A stretch of DNA of 64,000 bases from Terrabacter sp. Root85 (GTDB taxonomy: Bacteria; Actinomycetota; Actinomycetes; Actinomycetales; Dermatophilaceae): contig NZ_LMIW01000008.1 in assembly GCF_001429185.1 (NCBI RefSeq), forward strand, positions 62,001-126,000. Direction: 5' to 3'. Both the position numbers and the translations under genes were made by a program. The notes under the pieces are model-generated. The model was not told the DNA's origin. It saw nothing but the letters and a program-made list of their open reading frames with translations, and ran no database searches. Below are positions 38,526 through 46,746 of the stretch, in pieces. Position 1 is the stretch's first letter. Every line of letters begins with the position of its first letter.

Positions 38526-38870
38526 GTGGATCGTGCTCCTTCATGTATCTCGGTTCGCACCGACGCCGGGTGTCGGTCGCGGTGCATGTGCTCGGGGCGC
38601 CAGCGTCGTTGTCGGAGCCAAGTCATGGTGTCGTCGTGCGGGGGGATGACCCCCTGACCAACGGAAACGCGCACGAAGTTGTTCCGTACGCGTTGAGGGC
38701 CATGATCCAGTGTGACCAGCAACCATGTCCGTGTTCAACGCCTTGGGCGCGGATCACACCAAGGATTGAGTCTATCGGCAGACGGCTCCCAGTTCCAGAC
38801 CTCCGGCCCGTCCGTGGGGATCGGGAGCCGCCCGGACGGTCCGGACCAGCCGGATCGCTAGGCTGGCGAG
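38526..38870. other. 345-bp divergent intergenic region between whiB1 and a small membrane protein
   Basis: No gene is seen. On the right edge is the TAGGCT box at 38859-38864 for the rightward gene. The middle (38640-38790) is more AT-rich and holds isolated TGTGA/TCACA half-sites (TGTGA near 38712, ATCACA near 38754) but no full CRP-type palindrome. The left part has GCACCGACGCCGG / GTGTCGGTCGCGGTGC, a loose inverted repeat (about 38556-38584). whiB1 probably has a long leader, since its RBS is directly next to it and no -10 box is close. Confidence 0.5.
38859..38864 (+). promoter_or_regulatory. -10 box, leaderless start at 38871
   Basis: TAGGCT, six bases, then GTG 38871. This is the same hexamer and the same spacing as before pdtaS. 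Confidence 0.55.
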
Positions 38871-39299
38871 GTGACCGAATCGACCTCTCCGAGCCGCGAG
38901 GTGCGTGGATCCCACCGCGCCGCAGGGCTGCTCACGCTCCTGGAGGCCCTCGCCGTCCTCGGCTTCGCCGGCTTCTACGTCTACGAGATGGTGACGGGCG
39001 CCACAGACGACGTCACGCGGGCGGCGACCTCCGGGGCCCTCATCCTCGTCTTCGGGCTGGGGCTGCTCGCGCTGGCCCGGGGCTGGAACCGCGCCGCCGA
39101 CTGGCCACGCACCCCCACCGTGCTCTGGAACGCCCTCCTGCTGCCGGTCGCGTGGTCGCTGCACGAGTCGGACCGCACCCCCGTGGCCCTGGCCGTCGGG
39201 CTCGTCGCGGCGGCGAGCATCGTGGCGGCCGTGTCGGCTCCGGGGCGCCGGGCCGACGGCAGCCCGGACGGCGAGCGCGACACGGACGTCGTCAGCTGA
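38871..39299 (+). CDS. Small membrane protein of unknown function
   Basis: A 142-residue protein with a polar N-terminus and four hydrophobic helices: GLLTLLEALAVLGFAGFYVYEMV, AATSGALILVFGLGLLALARGW, TVLWNALLLPVAWSLHES and PVALAVGLVAAASIVAAVSA. The tail is charged and disordered. No motif beyond membrane topology is seen. Similar short four-helix proteins are common near kgd or pdtaS regions in this order, without known role. GTG 38871 is supported by the TAGGCT box six bases upstream. The last eight bases overlap the convergent SGNH gene's end. Confidence 0.7.
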   Translation: MTESTSPSREVRGSHRAAGLLTLLEALAVLGFAGFYVYEMVTGATDDVTRAATSGALILVFGLGLLALARGWNRAADWPRTPTVLWNALLLPVAWSLHESDRTPVALAVGLVAAASIVAAVSAPGRRADGSPDGERDTDVVS

Positions 39300-40152
39300 G
39301 CGAGAGCCAGTCGTTCCAGCCGTTGTGGAGCACGAGCCAGGCGATGAGGCCGTACCCGGCCTGTCCGGGGTGGGCGCGGTCGGGGCTGGCCGCGAGGTCG
39401 GCCATCCACTGGTCGTGCGTCGCGAGGGGGCGGTAGCAGTCGACGTAGGTGATGCCGCGGCGTGAGCACACGTCGGCCTGGGCCTCGGCGAGCGCCTCGA
39501 TCTTGCGGTTCATCTCGTCGTCGAGCGTCGGCGTCAAGCCGACGACGAAGACACCGATCCCGGCGTTGGTCGCCTCGTCGAGGACGTTGGCGAGGTTGAG
39601 CCGCGAGCGGGCCATCGTCATGCCCGACAGGACGTCGTTGGCGCCCACGTTGAGCACGAGACGTCGCTCGGCGCGTCCCTTCCAGCGCGGGTGGCACTCG
39701 GCGCCCCAGCGGGTGACGACGTCGCCCGAGGTGTTGCCGCGGACCCCGAGGTTGTAGGCCGTCAGGTCGAGGTCCGGGTGCTGCGTGCGGGCCACGACGC
39801 GTCCGACCCAGCCCAGGCCCTTGGGGTCGCCGTAGCCGGCCGTCATCGAGGCGCCGACGAAGACCATGCCGACGTCGCGGATGCCCTCGGCGACGGTGAA
39901 CTCGGCGCTCGGGGCGTAGTAGGGGTCCTCCGTCGGGGCCACGTCCGCCGGGGCCTGCGGGGACACCGCAGGTGCGGCAGGCGCGGTGGGGACGGCGGGC
40001 TCGGGGGTCGCCGCGGGAGCCGACGCGGCGGCATACCGCCCCGGGGCGTCGGTCGTGAACTGGGTGTGGGACGAGGGGTAGGCGGGGCCCACGCCGTAGG
40101 GCTCCCTCGGTGCCTCGCCGTGCGTCTGGGCCCTGTCGCTGCGGTCGCTCAC
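39292..40152 (-). CDS. SGNH-hydrolase-fold protein with GAS in place of GDS
   Basis: A 286-residue protein. The first ~80 residues are Pro/Ala-rich and disordered, and an SGNH domain follows. Block I reads MVFVGASMTAGYGDPKGLGWVGR: the nucleophile Ser is kept but the usual Asp before it (GDS) is Ala. Block II is NLGVRGNTSGDVVTRW, block III LNVGANDVLSGM, block V SPDRAHPGQAGYGLIAW with the Asp-His pair. Catalysis is therefore plausible but the oxyanion loop is altered. There is no signal peptide. GTG 40152 is four bases after the DUF6104-like gene's stop, so both are co-transcribed. Substrate unknown. Confidence 0.85.
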   Translation of the reverse strand: MSDRSDRAQTHGEAPREPYGVGPAYPSSHTQFTTDAPGRYAAASAPAATPEPAVPTAPAAPAVSPQAPADVAPTEDPYYAPSAEFTVAEGIRDVGMVFVGASMTAGYGDPKGLGWVGRVVARTQHPDLDLTAYNLGVRGNTSGDVVTRWGAECHPRWKGRAERRLVLNVGANDVLSGMTMARSRLNLANVLDEATNAGIGVFVVGLTPTLDDEMNRKIEALAEAQADVCSRRGITYVDCYRPLATHDQWMADLAASPDRAHPGQAGYGLIAWLVLHNGWNDWLSLS

Positions 40153-40155
40153 TGC

Positions 40156-40332
40156 TCAGTCCTCGTCGTCGTCCAGCCGGGCGAGCCATGTCGCGAGTCG
40201 CTCGACCGGCACCTCGAACTCGGGGTTGAGGTCGACGAACGTGCGCAGCTGCTCGGCGAGCCACTCGATGGTGACCTCGTCCTCGCCGCGGCGCGCCGCC
40301 AGCTCCTCGATGCCCCTGTCGGTGAAGTACAC
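40156..40332 (-). CDS. DUF6104-like 58-residue protein
   Basis: A short gene of 58 codons plus stop. The product begins VYFTDRGIEELAARRG, continues with the acidic EDEVTIEWLAEQL and ends LARLDDDED. It has about 20 acidic residues and reads as two or three helices. The start and length resemble DUF6104, a small actinobacterial family usually near kgd, as here. GTG 40332 is six bases behind TAACCT on the minus strand, so the mRNA is probably leaderless. The next gene (SGNH) begins three bases after its stop. Function unknown. Confidence 0.8.
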   Translation of the reverse strand: MYFTDRGIEELAARRGEDEVTIEWLAEQLRTFVDLNPEFEVPVERLATWLARLDDDED

Positions 40333-40338
40333 GTGGGG

Positions 40339-40344
40339 AGGTTA
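40339..40344 (-). promoter_or_regulatory. -10 box (TAACCT) of the DUF6104-SGNH operon
   Basis: On the minus strand TAACCT, six bases, then GTG 40332. The spacing and the absence of an RBS point to a leaderless transcript. Confidence 0.55.
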
Positions 40345-40453
40345 TCGCGTGCCGGGGTGGGGCAGGCGGAGGCGGGCCGAGGACCGGGCACATCGCCTGC
40401 GTGCCGACGGGAGACGACCGCCTGCGTATGCCGTCACGCCGGGGACGCAGCGA

Positions 40454-40479
40454 GGGACCCCGCCGTCGTGGCGGGGCCC
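40454..40479 (-). terminator. Terminator after kgd
   Basis: Seven perfect pairs, CCCCGCC (40458-40464) with GGCGGGG (40470-40476), continue as GGG/CCC after a bulged A. They close the loop GTCGT. It lies about 40 bases past the kgd stop. Confidence 0.65.
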
Positions 40480-40517
40480 CTCGGGTGCTCGGTGTGCCCG
40501 TGCGGGCGGGTGCGGGC

Positions 40518-43500
40518 TCAGCGCCCGAATGCGCGCTCCATGAGCTCGGCCTGCTCGGCCGCGTGCTTCTTCGACGAGCCGGTGGCCGGGGAGGCCGCGG
40601 CCTTGCGGGCCACGACGCGCCACGGACGGGTCTCGCCGAGGTCGCAGAGGTCCTCGTGCAGCCACTGGGCCATGAGCGGCCAGGCACCCTGGTTGCGCGG
40701 CTCGTCCTGCACCCACACGAGCTCGGCGCCGGGGTACTTCGAGGCGGCGTCGATCATCTCCTTCTCGGGGATGGGGTAGAGCTGCTCGACGCGGATGACG
40801 GCCGTCGAGGTGTCGCCGCGCTTCTCGCGCTCGGCATCGAGCTCGTGGACGATCTTGCCGCTGGCGAAGAGCACCCGCGTGACGTCCTGGGTGACGCCCT
40901 CGTGGTCGGCCAGGACCGGCTGGAAACCGCCTTGCGTGAAGGCCTCGACAGAGCTGGCCGCCGCCTTGCTGCGCAGCATCGACTTCGGGGTGAAGACGAC
41001 GAGCGGCGTGCGCGGACGGGCGTAGGCCTGCCGGCGCAGCAGGTGGAAGTAGCTCGCCGCCGTCGACGGGTAGGCGACCGTCATGTTGTTCTCGGCGCAG
41101 AGCTGCAGGTAGCGCTCGATGCGCGCCGAGCTGTGGTCGGGACCCTGCCCCTCGTAGCCGTGCGGCAGGAGCAGCACGACCGAGCTGCGCTGGCCCCACT
41201 TCTGCTCGGAGCTGGAGATGAACTCGTCGACGATCGTCTGCGCGCCGTTGCCGAAGTCGCCGAACTGCGCCTCCCACAGCACGAGAGCGTCGGGACGCTC
41301 GACGGAGTAGCCGTACTCGAAGCCCATCGCGGCGTACTCGGACAGCAGCGAGTCGTAGACCCAGAAGCGGGCCTGCCCCTCGCCGAGGTAGAGCAGCGGC
41401 GTCCACTCCTCCGCGTTGTTCTTGTCGATGAGCACCGCATGGCGCTGCACGAACGTGCCGCGGCGGCTGTCCTGACCGGCGAGCCGGATCGGGGTGCCCT
41501 CCTTGAGGAGCGTGCCGAAGGCGAGCAGCTCGGCCATCGGCCAGTCGATGCCGCCCTCGTGGACCATCTGGGCACGCTTGTCCATGAGCTGCTTGAGCTT
41601 CGGGTGGATCGTGAAGCCCTCGGGCGGGCTCGCGAAGGTCTCTCCGATGTGGACGAGCTCGCTCGCCTCGACCCCGGTCTCGGTCGCGGAGCGCACCGGG
41701 GCCTCGTCGTCCTGGACCTGCGCCGTGGGGCGCTCGAGGCCGGCGTTGTCGGGGGCGTCGGAGTCGCGGTCGTTCGGCTGGGGCGGCGTGGCGGCCTGGG
41801 CCTTCTTCGCCTCACGGGTCTCGACGAAGACGCGCTCGAGCTGCTGCTGGTAGTCGCGCAGCGCGGCCTCGGCGTCCTCGACGCTGATGTCGCCGCGACC
41901 GATGAGCGACTCGGTGTAGAGCTTGCGGACCGAGCGCTTGGCCTCGATGAGGTTGTACATGAGCGGCTGGGTCATCGACGGGTCGTCGCCCTCGTTGTGA
42001 CCGCGTCGGCGGTAGCACACCATGTCGATGACGACGTCCTTGTTGAACTCCTGGCGGAACTCGTAGGCCAGCTCCGCCACGCGCACGCAGGCCTCGGGGT
42101 CGTCGCCGTTCACGTGGAAGATCGGCGCCTGGATCATGCGGGCGACGTCGGTCGAGTAGACCGACGAGCGCGAGCTGCTCGGCGAGGTCGTGAACCCGAC
42201 CTGGTTGTTGATGACGACGTGGATCGTGCCGCCCGTGCGGTAGCCGCGCAGCTGCGAGAGGTTGAGCGTCTCGGCCACGACGCCCTGCCCGGCGAACGCC
42301 GCGTCGCCGTGCATGAGCACGGGCAGGACGGTGAAGGACTCGCCCGCGAGGTTGAGCCGGTCCTGCTTGGCCCGGACGATGCCCTCGAGCACCGGGTTGA
42401 CGGCCTCGAGGTGGCTCGGGTTGGCGGCGAGGTAGACCTTGGTCTTGCTGCCGTCCTCGGAGACGAACTCGCCCTCGGTGCCGAGGTGGTACTTCACGTC
42501 GCCCGAGCCCTGGACCGACTTGGGGTCCTGGGTGCCCTCGAACTCGCGGAAGATCTGGCCGTAGGACTTGCCGGCGATGTTGGCCAGCACGTTGAGGCGG
42601 CCACGGTGCGGCATGCCGATGCAGACCTCGTCGAGGTTCTCGCTCGCGGCGCGGCACAGGATGCGGTCGAGGAGCGCGATGACGGACTCGCCGCCCTCGA
42701 GCGAGAAGCGCTTCTGCCCGACGAACTTCGTCTGGAGGAAGGTCTCGAAGGCCTCGGCGGCGTTGAGCCGGCGCATGATCCGCATCTGCTCGTCGCGGTT
42801 GGCCTTCTCGTAGGGTCGCTCGACCTTGTTCTGGATCCACTTGCGCTGCTCGGGGTCCTGGATGTGCATGTACTCGATGCCGACGGTGCGGCAGTACGAG
42901 TCACGCAGGATGCCGAGGATCTTGCGCAGCTTGAGGAACGGGTAGCCGCCGAAGCCGCCCGTCGCGAAGGTGCGGTCGAGGTCCCACAGGCTCAGGCCGT
43001 GCGTCGTGACGTCGAGGTCGTGGTGGCGGCGCTGTTTGTACTCGAGCGGGTCGGTGTCGGCCATGAGGTGGCCGCGCACGCGGTAGGCGTGGATGAGCTC
43101 CTGGACGCGGGCGACCTTGTTGATGTCGTCGTCGTGCGAGGAGTCGACGTCCTGGATCCAGCGGATCGGCTCGTAGGGGATGCGCAGCGACTCGAAGATC
43201 TCGTCGTAGAAGCGGTTGTCGCCGAGGAGCAGCTGGTGCATGATCCGCAGGTAGTCGCCGGACTGGGCGCCCTGGATGATCCGGTGGTCGTACGTCGAGG
43301 TCAGCGTGAGGATCTTGCTCACGGCGTTGCGGTTGAGCGTCTCGGTGCTCGCGCCCTGCCACTCGGCGGGGTAGTCGAGGGCGCCGACGCCGATGATGGC
43401 GCCCTGGCCCTTCATGAGGCGCGGGACCGAGTGCACGGTGCCGATGCCGCCCGGGTTGGTGAGCGAGATCGTCGTGCCCTGGAAGTCCTCGACGGTCAGC

Positions 43501-44450
43501 TTGTTGGCGCGGGCCTTGCGGACGACGTCCTCGTAGGCGGTCCAGAAGTGGACGAAGTCCATCTCCTCGGCCGACTTGATCGAGGGCACGACGAGCGTGC
43601 GGCTGCCGTCGTCCTTCTGGAGGTCGATGGCCAGGCCGAAGTTGACGTGGGCCGGCACGACGAGGGCGGGCTTGCCGTCCTTCTCGGTGAAGCCGTTGTT
43701 CATCTCGGGCATGAGCGCCAGGGCCTTGACCATGGCGTAGCCGATCAGGTGCGTGAAGCTCACCTTGCCGCCGCGCGAGCGGGCCAGGTGGTTGTTGATG
43801 ACGACCCGGTTGTCGATGAGCAGCTTGGCCGGGACGGCGCGCACGCTCGTCGCGGTCGGGACGGTGAGCGAGACCTCCATGTTGGCCACGACGCGGGAGG
43901 ACGCGCCGCGCAGCGGGGTGACCCGGTCGTCGTTCACCGGGCCGGTGCCCTTGACCGCGGGGATGTCGCGCGGCTTGGGGGCCTCGGCGGCGGACTCGTC
44001 CTTGGGTGCCGCCTTGGGCTCGGTCTTGGGCTCGGTCTTGGGCTCGGTCTTCGACTCGGTCTTCGGCTCCGCCTTGGCCGCCGGTGCGGCGGGGGTCCTG
44101 GCCGGTGGCGCGGGCGCCACCTTCGGCCGGGTCGTCGCGGCCGGCGCCGGGGCGGGGCTCTGCGCCGGGGCCGTCGAGGTCTTCGCGGGGGCACCGTTGG
44201 ACGACCCGTTGGTGGACCCGGTGGCCGAGCCGTTGGCCGGCGTGCTCGTCTGCGGCTTGGTCGCGGTCGCCGTGCGGCCCGGGGCCGCGCTCGCGTCGGC
44301 CTCACCCGGCCGGTAGTCCTCGAAGAACCCCCACCAGGCCTTGTCGACCGACGTCTTGTCGGTCAGGAACTGCTGGTAGAGCTCGTCGACGAGCCATTCG
44401 TTCGGCCCGAATGCTGCAATCGGGTCACCGGACGTGGACTGATCGGACAC
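40518..44450 (-). CDS. kgd: Multifunctional 2-oxoglutarate metabolism enzyme (E2-E1 fusion, Kgd/OdhA)
   Basis: A 1,310-residue actinobacterial fusion. After an N-terminal helix (NEWLVDELYQQFLTDKTSVDKAWWGFFEDY) comes a ~80-residue Ala/Pro/Lys linker with KTEP repeats. The E2-type succinyltransferase domain has TYDHRIIQGAQSGDYLR, with Gln-Gly where classic E2 has Asp-Gly, as in mycobacterial Kgd. The thiamine-diphosphate E1 domain follows (GMPHRGRLNVLANIAGK, GDAAFAGQGVVAE, YRRRGHNEGDDPS). It decarboxylates 2-oxoglutarate and feeds succinyl-CoA or related products in the TCA cycle. In relatives the FHA protein OdhI/GarA inhibits it; that gene is not here. GTG 44450 has an AGAGG box ahead. A small variable insertion (NDRDSDAPDNAGLERPTAQVQDDEAP) sits near 41700-41770. 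Confidence 0.96.
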   Translation of the reverse strand: MSDQSTSGDPIAAFGPNEWLVDELYQQFLTDKTSVDKAWWGFFEDYRPGEADASAAPGRTATATKPQTSTPANGSATGSTNGSSNGAPAKTSTAPAQSPAPAPAATTRPKVAPAPPARTPAAPAAKAEPKTESKTEPKTEPKTEPKAAPKDESAAEAPKPRDIPAVKGTGPVNDDRVTPLRGASSRVVANMEVSLTVPTATSVRAVPAKLLIDNRVVINNHLARSRGGKVSFTHLIGYAMVKALALMPEMNNGFTEKDGKPALVVPAHVNFGLAIDLQKDDGSRTLVVPSIKSAEEMDFVHFWTAYEDVVRKARANKLTVEDFQGTTISLTNPGGIGTVHSVPRLMKGQGAIIGVGALDYPAEWQGASTETLNRNAVSKILTLTSTYDHRIIQGAQSGDYLRIMHQLLLGDNRFYDEIFESLRIPYEPIRWIQDVDSSHDDDINKVARVQELIHAYRVRGHLMADTDPLEYKQRRHHDLDVTTHGLSLWDLDRTFATGGFGGYPFLKLRKILGILRDSYCRTVGIEYMHIQDPEQRKWIQNKVERPYEKANRDEQMRIMRRLNAAEAFETFLQTKFVGQKRFSLEGGESVIALLDRILCRAASENLDEVCIGMPHRGRLNVLANIAGKSYGQIFREFEGTQDPKSVQGSGDVKYHLGTEGEFVSEDGSKTKVYLAANPSHLEAVNPVLEGIVRAKQDRLNLAGESFTVLPVLMHGDAAFAGQGVVAETLNLSQLRGYRTGGTIHVVINNQVGFTTSPSSSRSSVYSTDVARMIQAPIFHVNGDDPEACVRVAELAYEFRQEFNKDVVIDMVCYRRRGHNEGDDPSMTQPLMYNLIEAKRSVRKLYTESLIGRGDISVEDAEAALRDYQQQLERVFVETREAKKAQAATPPQPNDRDSDAPDNAGLERPTAQVQDDEAPVRSATETGVEASELVHIGETFASPPEGFTIHPKLKQLMDKRAQMVHEGGIDWPMAELLAFGTLLKEGTPIRLAGQDSRRGTFVQRHAVLIDKNNAEEWTPLLYLGEGQARFWVYDSLLSEYAAMGFEYGYSVERPDALVLWEAQFGDFGNGAQTIVDEFISSSEQKWGQRSSVVLLLPHGYEGQGPDHSSARIERYLQLCAENNMTVAYPSTAASYFHLLRRQAYARPRTPLVVFTPKSMLRSKAAASSVEAFTQGGFQPVLADHEGVTQDVTRVLFASGKIVHELDAEREKRGDTSTAVIRVEQLYPIPEKEMIDAASKYPGAELVWVQDEPRNQGAWPLMAQWLHEDLCDLGETRPWRVVARKAAASPATGSSKKHAAEQAELMERAFGR
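44013..44060. repeat. Tandem 12-bp repeat in the kgd linker
   Basis: Three exact copies of CTTGGGCTCGGT and one with two changes. On the minus strand they encode Thr-Glu-Pro-Lys repeats in the flexible linker between the N-terminal helix and the E2 domain. Confidence 0.85.
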
Positions 44451-44642
44451 GGCGAATGCGCCTCTTTCGTTTGGCTCGGGTGCGTCGTTGCCTATACAGG
44501 GGTCAAGCCTAGACCCGAATGCTCTGATACCGGACGGGGGCTCGGATGTCGAGCCCGACCATCGACGAGGCGTTCCTCACGTCCACAGGGCTGGCCCTCG
44601 GGGACGCTCTCGAGTATCGCCCGTGCCCGATGGAAGCCCGCG

Positions 44643-45446
44643 TCAGCTGATGTCGGCGCGCAGCGTCCGCCACGTGCCGAGACCGGCCATCACGGCGGCA
44701 TACGCCATGAGCACGAGCGCGCCCGCCCACCAGGAGAGCTGGGCGACCGGCTGACCGTCGAAGCCGCCGCTCGTCGACTCGAGCATCGCGCTCGTGGCGC
44801 GGCTCGGTAGGTAGGGGGAGATGCTCTTGCCCCAGTCGGTCAGGGCGAGCACGAGCCCGAGCACCGGCTCGACGATCCACGCCACGGCGACGGAGATGAG
44901 CAGCGCGGCGACCTGGTTGGGGATGAGGATGCCGGCGCCGAGGCCGATGAGGGCCCACAGGCCGAGGACGAGCAGGGAGAGCGCGAGGGTGCGCCAGATC
45001 GCCGGGTCGGCGAACGGGGCGACACCCTTGGACGTCAGCACGAGGGTGCCCGCGCCGACGGCGCCCGCGAGCGAGAGCAGGCCGTAGAGCACGCCGATCG
45101 CGAGCAGCGAGATGACCTTGGCCGCCATGACGCGACCGCGCCGGGGGATCGCCAGGAAGGTCGCGGTGATGGTCTGGTGGCGGTACTCCGAGCCGATCGT
45201 GAGCACGCCGATCGACAGCGTCAGGAGGTAGCCGACCTGCAGGCCGCCCGTGAAGACGGCCTTGGCGATGGCGACGTCGGTGGTGGGAGCCGCCGCGGCC
45301 TGAGGGCCGCGCAGGGCGTCGCTCGTGAACACGAACGCGAAGAGCACGGCGAAGGCGGCGCCGCTGACGAACACGGCGATGGCCATGCCCCACCAGAGGC
45401 GCGTCGTGAAGAGCTTGCGGAGCTCGGCCCGCACCGCCGCGGTCAT
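44643..45446 (-). CDS. ABC-2 type transporter permease
   Basis: A 267-residue membrane protein with six hydrophobic segments. It begins MTAAVRAELRKLFTTRLWWG, the usual cytoplasmic start of ABC-2 permeases that follow an ATPase gene, and has SEYRHQTITATFLAIPRRGRVMAAK between helices 2 and 3. ATG 45446 overlaps the ATPase stop by four bases (ATGA). It would form an export complex with the neighbour as a homodimer. The substrate is not visible; peptides, lipids or a drug are options for this class. It is the last gene of the unit; about 190 bases separate it from the kgd start on the same strand. Confidence 0.9.
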   Translation of the reverse strand: MTAAVRAELRKLFTTRLWWGMAIAVFVSGAAFAVLFAFVFTSDALRGPQAAAAPTTDVAIAKAVFTGGLQVGYLLTLSIGVLTIGSEYRHQTITATFLAIPRRGRVMAAKVISLLAIGVLYGLLSLAGAVGAGTLVLTSKGVAPFADPAIWRTLALSLLVLGLWALIGLGAGILIPNQVAALLISVAVAWIVEPVLGLVLALTDWGKSISPYLPSRATSAMLESTSGGFDGQPVAQLSWWAGALVLMAYAAVMAGLGTWRTLRADIS

Positions 45447-46498
45447 CGCAGGTCTCCTTCGCGGTCGGCCTGACCTGCCACCGGCGTGGGCTCGGTGAGC
45501 AGGGCGGGGTCGATCGGGGGTCCGCTCGGCGGCGGGAGGTCGGCGGGCACGCTGCCCGCTCCGGGCGTGTCGAGCCCCAGGTTGCGGTTGCGGTGCGCGT
45601 CGTTCTCGGTGAGGTTGAAGAAGAGCTCCTCGAGGTGCGTCTGCTCGCTGCGCAGCTCGTGGATCGCGACGTCGCTGGCGTGCGCCACGTCACCGACCAC
45701 GGCGAGGTCCTCGGTGGTGACGCGCAGGCCCCGCCCGCTCGGCGTGACCGTGAGGCCGCGACCGCGGAGCGCTTCGGACAGGCGGTCGGGGTCGGACGTG
45801 CGGACGTAGGCCGTGGGCTCGCCACGCAGCTCGGCGACGGTGCCCTGGGCGACGCGCTGGCCGTTGGCGATGATGACGACGTCGTCGACCGTCTGCTCGA
45901 CCTCGGAGAGCATGTGGCTCGAGATGAGCAGCGTGCGACCCTCGTCGGCCAGGTGGCGCAGGAAGCCGCGCAGCCAGCGGATGCCCTCGGGGTCGAGGCC
46001 GTTGGCCGGCTCGTCGAGGATGATGACGCGCGGGTCGCCGAGCAGGGCGCCGGCGAGCCCGAGCCGCTGGCGCATGCCCATGGAGTAGCCGCCGGCCCGC
46101 TTGCGGGCGGCGGCGGGGATGCCCACGAGCTCGAGGAGCTCGTCGACGCGCGAGTCGGGGACACCGGCGACCGCAGCCTGCACGCGCAGGTGGTTGCGCC
46201 CCGTGCGGCCGGGGTGGAAGTTCGTCGCCTCGAGGGCGGAGCCGACGACGGTGAGCGGGTTGGGGATCTCGGCGTAGCGGTGGCCGTCGATCGTCGCCGT
46301 GCCGTCGGTGGCCCGGACGAGGCCGAGCAGCATGCGCAGGGTCGTCGTCTTGCCGCTGCCGTTGGGCCCGAGGAAGCCGGTCACGCGTCCCGGCTCGACG
46401 TCGAAGTCGAGGTGGTCGACGGCGGTGAAGGAGCCGAACCGCTTCGTCAGACCGCGCACCTCGATGTGCCCGGTGAACTCCGGTCGTCCGTGCACCAC
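45443..46498 (-). CDS. ABC transporter ATP-binding protein
   Basis: A 351-residue ATPase for the adjacent permease. It has Walker A GPNGSGKTT, a Q-loop region, signature YSMGMRQRLGLAGALL, Walker B VIILDEPANGLDPEG and the switch His in LLISSHML, all intact. The ~100-residue C-terminal extension after residue 215 (DAHRNRNLGLDTPGAGSVPADLPPPSGPP near the end) is partly disordered. This family drives drug, bacteriocin or lipid export. GTG 46498 is preferred because GGAGGGAG lies seven bases ahead; GTG 46531 is in frame but precedes that box. It is coupled to the permease by a four-base overlap. Confidence 0.92.
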   Translation of the reverse strand: MVHGRPEFTGHIEVRGLTKRFGSFTAVDHLDFDVEPGRVTGFLGPNGSGKTTTLRMLLGLVRATDGTATIDGHRYAEIPNPLTVVGSALEATNFHPGRTGRNHLRVQAAVAGVPDSRVDELLELVGIPAAARKRAGGYSMGMRQRLGLAGALLGDPRVIILDEPANGLDPEGIRWLRGFLRHLADEGRTLLISSHMLSEVEQTVDDVVIIANGQRVAQGTVAELRGEPTAYVRTSDPDRLSEALRGRGLTVTPSGRGLRVTTEDLAVVGDVAHASDVAIHELRSEQTHLEELFFNLTENDAHRNRNLGLDTPGAGSVPADLPPPSGPPIDPALLTEPTPVAGQADREGDLR

Positions 46499-46631
46499 CG
46501 TGCTCCCTCCGTCGGCCCACGTGGGCGCCACGACCCCCGCCGTGATGCGCCCAACTCAACCACACCGCGTACCCGGTCCACACGGAGGTCGCAGCGAGCG
46601 GTCCGCGCCGCCGCGGGCCGGTGCGCCTCCC

Positions 46632-46637
46632 TATAGT
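46632..46637 (+). promoter_or_regulatory. Probable -10 box of the CNNM pair
   Basis: TATAGT, ten bases before ATG 46648. It is one of the best -10 hexamers in the window. No -35 hexamer matches at 16-19 bases. Confidence 0.5.
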
Positions 46638-46647
46638 TGGGCGCACC

Positions 46648-46746
46648 ATGACCTCCCTCCGCGACCAGGGTCCGGCCACCCCCGCCACCAGCCAGGTCAC
46701 CCCTCCCGTCACCGCGGGCGCCCCCGGACGGGTGGCCCGGCCGTGA
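46648..46746 (+). CDS. Short upstream frame (32 codons) overlapping the CNNM gene start
   Basis: ATG 46648 opens a 32-codon frame (MTSLRDQGPATPATSQVTPP..., Pro/Thr/Ala-rich) whose stop TGA overlaps the next start codon as GTGA (46743-46746). A TATAGT box lies ten bases before it, so this ATG would be the first start codon on the mRNA. The downstream GTG has no good RBS, which suggests coupled translation or a leader peptide. Pro-rich content could slow ribosomes. It may equally be non-functional leader sequence. Confidence 0.4.
   Translation: MTSLRDQGPATPATSQVTPPVTAGAPGRVARP

Noticed and set aside
38312-38722. A 136-codon leftward frame overlapping whiB1
   Set aside because: It runs through whiB1 in another frame and has no RBS, and its product is low-complexity; WhiB1 is certain.
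38700-38770. CRP-type site for whiB1
   Set aside because: Only isolated TGTGA and TCACA half-sites are present, not a 16-bp palindrome.
40401-44810. A 1,469-codon rightward open frame opposite kgd
   Set aside because: Same antisense effect; kgd on the minus strand is complete and recognisable.
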